In this document: positions 11,174 through 21,281 of the stretch, piece by piece
How the letters are laid out: every line of letters starts with the position of its first letter
Position numbering within the stretch: the stretch's first letter is position 1
Made by a program: the position numbers and the translations under genes
Notes under the pieces: model-generated
Databases searched by the model: none
Told to the model about the DNA's origin: nothing
What the model saw: the letters and a program-made list of their open reading frames with translations, nothing else
Assembly (NCBI GenBank): GCA_015680685.1
Contig: MNCI01022277.1
Coordinates: 126,258-190,257, forward strand
Source: Gnetum montanum
Lineage: Eukaryota > Streptophyta > Gnetopsida > Gnetales > Gnetaceae
DNA length: 64,000 bases
Direction: 5' to 3'

Positions 11174-13895
11174 ATGAACACTACAAACTCCACTAATACA
11201 ACCACCCAGGTCACAGACCTTGTAGGCACTATGGCCGTTCAATAGCCCGAGGTACAGCCCACAGTGGGGCCCCGCCAATCTCTTAGATTGCAAGGGAGGA
11301 ACCTATCGTCTAACATTATAACTCAAGACCAGTACAACTTCATATGCATGAAAATACAAGCTGGCTTAGCCATGGACTGGGCCGAAATGGAAGTTAAGAG
11401 GCAATACAAAATTTTCTATAGGAGAGGACAAGAGTTCATTCCTTCCCCATACGATATCATCCCCCTTCCAAAGCCTTACTCTGAGCTCATCACACAACTC
11501 CTCTTGCAAAAGAGCCAGTCTCTAGATCAGCCTATAGTAAATCCTCAACCGGAAGAGAAGGATGAGTTCGCTGCCCAATCCGAACATGAAGATTCGTACC
11601 ACACCCTTAGCCCACAAACCTATGTCAACTCGTTGTTCAATCTAGCCATAGGGGAAATTACGTCCCTTCAACCATTTAGATTCACCCAACCACAAATACC
11701 CCAACCAGAATCATCTGCACTTGTTCATATTCCTCTTGCAACCGACCTGCAACTCAATACACTCCCTCTTGCTATTCTCCCTATTGCAACCGCAGGCCCA
11801 TCCTCACAAGTACAACCCCCTCAAAATAATGTAGGGGCAACCTTCCCGCCTTGAGTGATCGGGATGCCACATGTGATACCGGTGTTTACGTCTGCTCATT
11901 ATATCCCCCGGATCCAAACCCACAAAGCCCCTTTCGCCGCCACAACCCAACAAGTTTAGGGGGTTCCTACACAAAACATGACTAGGCAATGGGCAGCGAT
12001 TGGTGCTCAATCACATCAACCCCCTCACTATAACATACCACCTCACACAATTCCACCGGTCAACATCCCTCAAGGACAACCATAGCAACAACAACCCCTT
12101 GCCTACAATGTGCCGCCCCTAGTACCACCCGCTATAAATATCCCGCAAGTATAGCCTTCAACTACATAACTTTCTGCCTTCCAACCCACTGTCCAACAAT
12201 CTAATCTATACACCATACAACATCCCCAACTTGCCATCTCACCTAGCACCCAAGACTGGGCTGATGCTAAAAGGTTAATGTAGGAACTAACCGACGAGGT
12301 CAAACGTCTCAAGACAGTCGCTGACGAAGAGCTGAAAGTAGTAGATTTTTATCACGATGACCCTATCAGCTCTTCAGTTCCACCCCTAACATTACCCAAG
12401 GGTGTATCATTGCCTACTCTAACTAAATACAATGGTGAGATAGACCCCAATGCTCACCTTATAACATTTAGACTAGAATGCGCATTACTCCAGGCGTGGC
12501 CAAGAGCACTTGANTGAGACAGACCCCAATGCTCACCTTATAACATTTAGACTAGAATGCGCATTACTCCAGGCGTGGCCAAGAGCACTTGATTGGTATC
12601 GGGCTTTGCCAAGAAACTCGATATTTTCTCTAGAGGAATTGTTACATCAATTCATTACTAGGTTCAAGTATAACTTGAAACCTGAAGCAACACTTGATTT
12701 CCTTATACAGGTCAAACAAGCACCTCTAGAACCCATGCAAAAATTCATCCAAAGATGGAGTGCTGCTCTCAATGAGCTCCATGAGCCGATCCCAAAGACG
12801 TATCTCCTCACCATTCTAAAGGGGGTTGTTAACAACTTTTTCAAATCCAAGTTATATTATCTCAATGCACGTAACCTCAATCAAGCCTTTGTACAGATTT
12901 AAAACATAGAAGAGGTAGCCCAAAATAGCCACGATCCTGCGTATTTAGCCTTTAAGAATCAACATAGTAAGAAAGATAAAGAAAAGGCTAAAAAAATAGT
13001 AGCAGCAGTAGCGGAAACACAACAAACAAATGTGGGACAACAAAGGAAACCGCCTGTTGCCCCTACTAGTTATGCCAAACCCACTCCCGCGACCACACCT
13101 AAACCATCTTCATCATAGAACCCAACACCGAATCGTACGAGAAACTTCGAGAGGAAAGAACCCTCCCAATACACACCACTACCTATGAAACCATCGCAGT
13201 TGTTCAACCAACTCTTGAAGGCTAGATTAATGAAACATAAGCAGTTATCCCCGGTAGCGATCCAAAGGCATGATCGGTTCTATCAACTAGTTCAGAACCC
13301 AAGCCTAGCAACGCTGGATGAGCCCCCAGTACCCAAAGGTTTTAGGATGGACTATTTTTGCGACTATCACCAACATAATGGGCATGGCACAGATTACTTT
13401 TTCACCCTAAAGCAAGACATCCAACGAATGATTGACGGAGGTCAAATCACTTTTGATGAGGCCAACCCAATCCAACTGCAAAACCAGGCTATGGGCGTGT
13501 ATAAAAACCCTCTAAATGCCAAAGAGGCACCATACATTATTAACACAATCTACCTAGATAACGAACCTGAAACACCTAGCATTAACACCACCTACTCTGA
13601 CCATGAGCAACAAATGCCTAACAAGCCATTTGTAGTGTGTATTCCTCCCACTGCATCAACATCCACACCTCAGTCGTCATATTCACCACAGAAGCCTTAT
13701 GTCATCAGAGTACCCCTTGCCGTAGTAACTTCTAACACTCTGACACGCGAAAAATCATATATGGTATGCGTACCTCCCACCGCTACCACCGTAAACATAT
13801 CAACACCTCCCATTCAGCCAACTCCCTACGTAGTCCAAGTACCACCTGCGGTTGCAACAGTGGAGGTACAACCTCCAGCTAGGCCAACTCCATAA
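11174..13895 (+). pseudogene. E2 gag
   Basis: Gag structural protein. The chosen ATG (11,174; MNTTNSTNTT) is in frame with the long open stretch from 11,264. The N-terminal block YNFICMKIQAGLAMDWAEME aligns with A and E4. The Retrotrans_gag domain is at about 12,340-12,900 (FYHDDPISSSVP, FIQRWSAALNELHEPI). A zinc-knuckle-like motif (FCDYHQHNGHGTDYF, about 13,356) follows, with the expected last Cys replaced by Phe. The C-terminal linker has repeated (K/T)P(Y/F)V(V/I)RVPP segments. A 78-bp duplication around a single N (12,514) is probably an assembly error and creates a false break. Genuine stops also exist, for example TAG after AVQ near 11,240. Confidence 0.85.
12436..12592 (+). other. 78-bp duplication around a single N
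   Basis: 12,436-12,513 and 12,515-12,592 are the same sequence (one transition seen, TAGACC/CAGACC) separated by one N at 12,514. Removing one copy keeps the gag frame aligned with the other elements. This looks like two overlapping contig ends joined without merging. Confidence 0.85.
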
Positions 13896-15412
13896 GTCGT
13901 AAGGACACCCGAATGTCCTAGTGATCGCCAATCCTCCATTTCACAAATATACAATAAACCTAGCCCTTATGTCATCAAGGTGTCTAGCTAGCCTGGCACT
14001 CAACCACACGCCACCATCCAACTGCAATCCCACCCGACTCCATATGTAGTACGAATCCCAAAACAACCTGAGGCTCTAAAACCAACTGCACCCCCACACC
14101 ATACATGAGAGCACTTAGCCGATAAACTTACACGCAAACGCTTAGAGAAGGAGCATCAATGGCTACCCTTAGGACCTCCTAAACCTACATCATTAAACGT
14201 AGTACCCATGACACCACATAACGATACGCCAAACACAAGCCAAGAGGGTAAATCATCTAGAAAACCTGATACACACGAATCAACAATTCCGAAAAAAATG
14301 ACAAACCAATGATGCATGAAATAAAACTGTTGGGCCCAATGGACCAAGTCACTATTGAAAAACATACGCCCAACAGTAGAAACCTAGCAATAGCCCTAAC
14401 GCAGGTCATGCAGGCACTCAAACAAAAGAATACTTCACTAAGCTTATATGACCTAGTTTTAACATCCCAAACACATCGCAAAGCTTTGGTGCGCATGCTA
14501 ACATCTATCCCAGTAAGTGAGGACTTGCCTCCAAATGAACCTTCAATTCATGCGGTAATGTACTCGCCTCAAGGGTCAACTTCCAAGCCATTAAGTTTTC
14601 ACAACGATAACATCAAGGTGGATAAGAAAACAGGAGAGATAACAACAGCCCCTATGTTCATAAAAATATGAGTAAACCAGTTCAAGATACATAGGGTCCA
14701 TGTAGATGATGGAGCTGCCATAAATGTAGTGCCATATCTCATCTTCGAACAACTCGGGCTCACAGAGCTAATCAGACCAACTGCCACCACATGCTTGAAA
14801 TCATTCAACGGGTCATGCGTGATAGTCAAAGGCACTGTGACTTTAGACTTCATAGCAGGGGATCAATTCCCCACATCTGCTAACTTTGTGGTAATTGATG
14901 AAATGCTAGGGTTTAATCTAATCTTAGGAAGGCCTTCGTTAGCCCAACTAAAAGCAGTCTCTTCCCTTATACATCAAGAAATTCACCTGCCTTATGAACG
15001 TGGCAAAATTGTTATACACAGGGAGGCTACTACACCCATCATCTCATCGTACATAGACATAGACCAAGGCTCAGAGGTTAAGCTCGAAGAGCATGGACAA
15101 CACGACATAAATAAACAACAGTCAGTAGGCGATAACTTTTTAGATACAAAGGAAAATCCACCCAAAACAGAAATACCCTGGCTTGACATTGTACATACAC
15201 AACCTCACTTAGAAATCACAACTGACACAGAAACTATAATACATGCAGAAGCGCAAGAAAACACTAATGTGGGAAAAATTCCATTAGATGTCCCTTGGGC
15301 TGAATTACCATTCAATGTGATCAACGAAGGGGATGCTAAATATAGAATCATACCCGCTAACTCTACTCCCAACGTTAAAATGCGAAAAATCAAAAAATTA
15401 CTAAACCAATAA
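13896..15412 (+). pseudogene. E2 linker and protease
   Basis: Proline-rich linker (13,896-14,300), then the conserved SLYDLVLTSQTHRKALVRML block (about 14,445), then the retropepsin. The active site is VHVDDGAAINVVP with DDG at 14,705-14,713. FNLILGRPSLAQLKAV lies near 14,910. The acidic C-terminal tail ends LLNQ and TAA (15,410-15,412). A TGA at about 14,669 falls where E4 has CGN Arg (FIKI-stop-VNQFK against FITIRVGKHK). This cuts the protease from gag, so the copy is inactive. From 14,729 the frame is open for 227 codons. The mini-hairpin array follows immediately; pol resumes only at 21,282. Confidence 0.85.
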
Positions 15413-15426
15413 ATAACAAAAACAAA

Positions 15427-15660
15427 TGGTCCGAAATGACGTTAAACTACAAATAGTCTGGGATGATGTTAAACTATCATGTCTACAATGACATAAAACT
15501 AGCCACGATCAGAAATGGTCGGTCAACGAGAAATCCACCCGTGTCATTCGAAATGTCTCTTGCTTACGCTGGGGCTCGAAATGGCCTTAAACTATGCATA
15601 TGGCCTAAAACGGCCTTAAACTAGTGCGTATGTGGCCCGAAATGGACTTAAACTTGATCA
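15427..15660 (+). repeat. E2 mini-hairpin array 1
   Basis: Six units with 6-nt loops and different stems: GGTC/GACG, AGTC/GATG, TGTC/GACA, GGCT/GGCC, GGCC/GGCC and GGCC/GGAC, each followed by TTAAACT or TAAAACT. The TGTC/GACA unit (about 15,480) is a fully compensated change from GGTC/GACC. Confidence 0.85.
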
Positions 15661-16009
15661 TACACTTATACTTTGTCTTCTTCTCAAATCCTGGCTCCCT
15701 GTTGGAATTTACGCTTGCATTGTCATGCTGTCAGTAACAATTTTTGCGATTATCTTTCGTTTATCATTACACTCCAACTTATAATTACATTCGCACATTA
15801 CACTTAAACCACAAAAACAAACCAAAACATTTTACATTGTCATGTCATGTTTACAATTAAACTCAAAACCAACAAAAAATTTTATACATGTAATGATGTA
15901 AAATCACAAGAGTTAACTGGTTTCATTCATTTGTTTAATGTAACTCAAAATTTTTAATTTACAATTCCCGTATAAATTTGAGTCAGAAAAAAAAATGAAA
16001 AACTAAAAA
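15661..16009. other. AT-rich spacer downstream of antisense gene
   Basis: AT-rich sequence between array 1 and the antisense stop codon. It would contain the 3' UTR and polyadenylation region of the minus-strand gene. No ORF or repeat was recognised. Confidence 0.5.
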
Positions 16010-19000
16010 CTAAACATCAGGGGTGAAAGGGTCTTCCCCTTTAGACCCGTTGGCATCATGAGCGTCCACTCCATTGGGGCCAGCTTCCTGAACATCATCA
16101 TTGCCTTGATCCTATAAAATGCAAAGGGAACAATCAACATAAGGATAAAAGAAAAAATTTCAAGCATTATGTAGCGAACGAATTTCATAATAACAAAATT
16201 CTTACCATAGGGGATCCCCCTAAGCCAAATTCGAGCCAGTGAAGGATTTCCTCTTCTAAGACACTGGTCCAATTGGTCCCATCAAGGCCTAGGTTGACAT
16301 CTGCCAAGGCCTTCTCCTTGTCAACAACTAACCAAGTAGGACGCTTTAAAAGGAATTCACCCACAGACACCTCCCTAGAAGCTATCGTGATTACCCTAGT
16401 AGGCAAATCCATCTCAACAGTTGTGTTTTGGGCAAAGGTATCGAATGCAGAGCGCAGACCCAGACCCTCCACAAACATTTCAAGTTGACACTTTTCAATT
16501 GATACTTCCTTCAACGATTTCTTATAATGATGCTTGTGGTTCTTTTCATCCTAACCCCATTTGCGTACCTTGGAAGCGAAAGCCTTCCAATCTTGATACT
16601 TGAGGTTCAATAAATCCACCTAGGCCTTATGCTCTGCTAGTTTCCGAGTCAACGATGCGTGGCAATTGAGTAGGTTCCAATATCTAGTATACGTGACCTC
16701 GGAAGTCCACCAAGAGTGATCACCACTTAGTTTAGCAGAGGCGAACTCATACCAAGCCTTGAGATCGACACGTTCAACTGACAACTTGGAAACTTCCTTC
16801 TCCTTTGCTTGAACTTGCAACCACAACTGCTCAATGGAATGCCTACAAGTCCAAAGCGATTTGGCATTATGTACAAGACCCTCTGCCACCTCCTCATAAA
16901 CTAGCCTTGGTACCTGCTCGACTTTTGGGGATAGTATGGGCAAACTCTCTATGCTAACTGTCTCAGAGGGATCCCACCTCAGTTTGGCACCTATGCACAC
17001 GAAAAGAAGAGCTAAAACAACAAAAAAAAGGGGGGTGTGAAACTCTAAAGCTGTAAAAACTCTGGAAATTTATACCTATCTTAGGGTGGGCTTCCTGAAT
17101 GTGTTCAACAACCTCCTTAGCGGTACCAGCCACAAAATCCATTTTACTTGGCATTTCTGTCCAAGTAAATGGTCCACGAGTACGAGACAAACTAACCTCC
17201 ATGGTCCTTTCAGGAGGGACCTTTTTTATGGGCATGTCCAACCGCATCGTTTTGGTTTCACTACCTTCATCTGGAAGCAATGAAAACATAAAAGTAAAAC
17301 ACCATAAAACAACAATTCACAAAGTAACATAATAAAATGAAAGAAAAACATACCGTGTTCTTTGTCCCCTTCTAGGGGTTCGCTTAAGTCCAGTCTTCCC
17401 TAAAGGAAGCTTCTGAACATTTCATCGACACTACTCTGGTCATCCACCAGTTCAATCTCTATGGTGTCTTCCCCTAGCTCTTTTGTTCCTCCTGCATGAT
17501 CTTTGCCCACGTCTTCCTCCTCAGTCATTAACTCTGTCGTAGCCTCCTCCTCTTCAATGATAGTCTCTAATTCCTGCCTCCTCACTTCTCGAGTCAGGTC
17601 TGAAGGCATCAGTGACATGTACTGAGTTTACTTACCTTGGACAGGCATCTTGAACTGTATGCGCTTCACCCGTGGCTCGTCCACATTTGAAGCCTCCTCG
17701 GTTGAACGTTCACGCTTCATCAGCTTCGACTTGGCCTTACCAATGGTCTCTTTAATGACCCGTTCTGCTCTCTTAGCAGTATAAGGCACATCATTTGGTT
17801 CCAACCCTACACTGTCATGTGTGTGGATTGAGGTACCAAATGACCCTCCTATTGTGATAGATATGGATTCATCAATTCCCTCAGGCACATCTTGGGACTC
17901 AGCAGTTTCAAACAAATGGTTGATCCATGAGCAGGATAATTGACCTCGATCCCGTAGAACATACTTATTGTCCGCACAAACCACTAGAAATTTGGCTAAG
18001 CGGCAAAGATAACTAGCAAAGAATGCAAAGGTAAAGTGGGATTGTGCCTCGACATTTGAGTGCAATCGCACTATCTCCTTATGAAGGCCTGACAACAAAA
18101 ATTGGGCCCAGTTATAATGCATTTCGGTTTCTAGGACAGTTCGCATAATACACACAGCTTCAACACCAAGACTCCACACTTGAGAAAGGGATTTAGGAAA
18201 TACCCGTGCCCTAAATAGGGGATATAGTTCATTAACTTCTTCAACCTTTGACTTCCCCTGCATAGGGAATCCCTTAGCACCCTTGGTAATGCCCAACCAA
18301 TCCTCTAATTCACGAACCATATGGAGCCCTTTATGAGCCCTATCCAAAACTACATTTATACCATCCGCCGGTACACCAAACAGGTTCAAAAATAATTTAG
18401 GTGATAGATGGAAAACTATCTTAACATCCTTAATTCGGGTGCTATAGTAAGAGACAGATTTGTTGAATGAATCAATAATTTTGATCATTTTGGCTATCGA
18501 TACATCAAGGCTCGGAGTTGTAAAGAGCTCCATAAGGCCGGCGTCACCTAAACAATGGACGATGGATGGCGGGGCATGGGTACGCAACCATTTCTGAGCC
18601 TTACTGATCTCCCCGAACTTCATCAAGAGAGTACTCTCAGTTCATCCTATTGTGACAGGGTCTCCACCGGGAGGGACATCAACTATGGATACAATTCAAA
18701 ACCATCACATCAGTATAACCCCCAGTAGTTGAACAAACACCTTAACACATTTAGAAAATATTGTAACTTACCTTTAGCAGTGGACTTAGAGGTGCTACCC
18801 AAGTCAGAGTCATGAGGGAAAATTGGTCTCTTAGGCAACCAATCTCCATGCAACCATCCACGAGCTGTGCATTGTGCGAATGCTCTAGAAAACAATTTAT
18901 GAAAATGTACAATATCACCCATGGTTTGAGCTAACACAGCTTTGTGAAGGGTGGGACCCACCATAAAGGTCTCTAGAGTGGTATGAGCTAAGGCAAGCCC

Positions 19001-20399
19001 ATCATCATCAACGCATGTTCCATCTAGGTTAACTTGGGGCCTACAAAAGAAAGGTTTACAAAAGAACGGTTGTTAAAACAGAAGCAAATGTCAAATGACG
19101 AAAAAAACAAAAATGATAAGCTTAAACGATCTTACTTATCCACTCGGTACACTATGCTAGGAGGGTTCTAGAACAACGTGTGTGCACGTGCAGCTAAAAA
19201 TAAAGTGTTGTTGAGATAATCCTACCCTTGCGACAATAGGGCCCACACGTGTGCTAACGGGTGAGTAGACCTGGGCCCGCCAGAGGGACCGTCCTCGATC
19301 ACAAGTGGCCCCTCATTGATATCCTCCATAAAAATCGCCATGTCCTCTGAAGCTCCTGGCAACATGTCCTTAAGCATGCTCCATGCCACTTGTTCACTCA
19401 GATGTGACCAGACCACCAGCCTGAATCTATCTAGGATGAAGGCAAGGAATTCACAAGCCCCTTCCCTGAACCATACTCCATTGTTGTCAATGGTCAGATC
19501 TGGAGTAGGTTCATCAGCGTCAATGGGGCTAAACCATGCTAGTACTCCGACTAGGTCAACTACCAGGAGAAAAGGTTCAGTGTCCCTCCAAGCAACCAAA
19601 ATGCCACGGTAAATCAGCCATACATGAAAATGAGATGAAAAACAAAATTTCACATTGTAGGCCGACACTTAGAAAAATTACTAACTATTTACGCTCGACG
19701 TATACGCTGCCTAACCCGGCATATACGTTGTCAAAAACTGTTTATGCTCGGCGTATACACCACCTAAAATGGCATATACACTGTCGAATAAACTATTTAC
19801 GCTCAGCGTATACACTATGAAAATCATCAGCGTATATGCCATAAAAGCCTTCAGCGTATACGTTGTGTAAACAATTTACTTTGAACACTGTGCAAACAGT
19901 TTACGCCAAACACTGTGTAAATAGTCAGTGTATATGCTGTGAAAATTGTCTATTCTACATACTAATAAAATCATCTACACTTCATGCTGGTAAAATTTTT
20001 TACGCTGTGCACTGACAAAACAAGTTTATGCTATACACTATAGAAACCCTCTACGCTAGTTGTCTACGCCAGGCATATATGTTGAAACCCTCTATGCTAG
20101 TTGTCTACGCTGGGCGTATACACCGAAACCCTCTATGCTAGTTGTCTACATCGAGCTTATATGCTGAAACCCTCTACGCTACCAAGATTGTCTACGCTAC
20201 GAAAATCGTCTATGCCAAAATAATATGTACAAATGAAAATAACTAACAGAGGCAAGATTAGAGCCTACCTGTGTGACGATCCAGGCCAAGATGGAACCCT
20301 TAGCCTGGGCAGACACTACAGCATGGCCTCACTCTCCTCCGTGAAAGTAAGAGTAGGCCCCTTCCTCCCCTGGCCTTCCACCTCCTTGCCCTTGCCCAT
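16010..20399 (-). CDS. E2 antisense accessory gene, FCP1/HAD-like exon
   Basis: Multi-exon gene opposite to gag and pol, between protease and reverse transcriptase. Exons read from the minus strand: 20,269-20,399 (start MGKGKEVEGQGRKG); 19,136-19,585; 18,772-19,040; 17,636-18,682; about 17,354-17,599; 17,076-17,270; 16,206-16,990; 16,010-16,111 (ends EDPFTPDV). Introns fit GT-AG; the short one before exon 5 (about 36-60 nt) is uncertain. Exon 2 resembles FCP1/NIF phosphatases: PFLLVVDLVGVLAWF (motif I, second Asp replaced by Val), then VWFREGACEFLAFILDRF and LVVWSHLSEQ. Exon 4 has a 330-residue open block of unknown fold. Exon 5 is Glu-rich; exon 7 is probably coiled coil. About 1,070 codons with roughly five stops, so it is a decayed gene with conserved coding. 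Function unknown. Confidence 0.65.
19680..20220. repeat. GCGTATACGC-type repeats in antisense intron 1
   Basis: Degenerate units such as TTTACGCTCGACGTATACGC and CTACGCTAGTTGTCTACGC fill the predicted first intron of the antisense gene. They use the same words as the E2 LTR and leader. Confidence 0.8.
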
Positions 20400-20780
20400 T
20401 TCAGCGTCCTCTACACTACAATTGACAAGGTTTATGGTGAGAATCAAAACTGCACACCGAACTGAATCCTGTACATTGAGTCTGAGCCTTTACGCTCGCA
20501 CTGAGTTGAGGTGTCTATGCTGACACTTGAACCTCTACGCTCACACTGAGCCTCTACGCCAGAGTTGAAAGTTTACGCTTACGTGGGAGTCAGAGGTTTA
20601 CGCTGGGGTTTGGTCGTCTACGCTTACACTCACTGTTTACGCTTACGCTCACTGTTTACACTTACGCTTAATGTTTACGCTCATGCTCGATGTTTACACT
20701 TGCTTCCAGTTTACAATGTGCACAAATGACACCCCTACGCTATATATATAGCACCGAGCGCCACCGCCGCCGCCGCCTTA
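20400..20780 (-). promoter_or_regulatory. candidate promoter and 5' UTR of antisense gene (E2)
   Basis: Upstream of the minus-strand ATG (20,399), a TATA-like block (GCTATATATATAGC, 20,739-20,752) is flanked by a CCG run (about 20,760-20,777, GGC-rich on the minus strand). Between them and the ATG lie TTTACGCTTACGCTCACTG-type repeats (20,460-20,700), probably transcribed leader. A TA microsatellite follows at 20,845-20,868. E4 has a matching canonical TATA box. Confidence 0.45.
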
Positions 20781-20959
20781 CATTTTTTTTCCTTTTTCAT
20801 TTTATTTATTACTCATTTTAGTTAAATTTGTTCAAAAAAATCCAATATATATATATATATATATATAATACTACCACATGCATGATTCCCTCGTAAACTA
20901 ACTTCAGAAGCCCACGCTGAACATTTCGGTGCAGACTCTCCTGTGCAAATTTTACAGTG

Positions 20960-21190
20960 AACATTCGTCCCAATATGGCCTTAAACTGCCATCACGGCCT
21001 GGTGAGGCCTTAAACTGCCACATACAAACCCCCTTTGGCCTGGTAAGGTCTTAAACTGCCACCTGCGGATCAAAATTGGCCCGGTACGGCCTTAAACTAC
21101 CATCATGGCCCATTATGGCCTTAAACTACCATCATGGCCCGATAAGGCCTTAAACTGCCATGCGTCCCAATGTGACGATAAACCACCATC
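20960..21190 (+). repeat. E2 mini-hairpin array 2 (before pol)
   Basis: Seven units, mostly GGCC/GGCC with 6-nt loops (TGGTGA, CGGTAC, CATTAT, CGATAA) followed by TTAAACTGCC or TTAAACTACC. The last unit is CGTC/GACG then ATAAACC. The array ends about 90 bp before the pol start codon. Confidence 0.85.
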
Positions 21191-21255
21191 ATGCATGTAC
21201 ACATGATTTAAGTTGCCAGAGAACATGGAAAAAGACCTATTAGCTCATTCTTCTC

Positions 21256-21271
21256 TCTGTTTATTGGCAAG
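21256..21271 (+). other. candidate 3' splice acceptor before E2 pol
   Basis: CTGTTTATTGGCAAG ends at 21,271, 10 nt before the pol ATG (21,282). The same TTGGCAG-like acceptor precedes pol in E5 (32,991) and E6 (63,692); E4 has GTTATGACAG (55,284). It fits the Ogre-type intron between Pro and RT. Confidence 0.55.
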
Positions 21272-21281
21272 AGCAAGCCCG

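Noticed and set aside
20960-21190. CRISPR-like look of the repeat arrays
   Set aside because: Units are degenerate, spacing is irregular, they recur at fixed points of plant retrotransposons and there are no cas genes.
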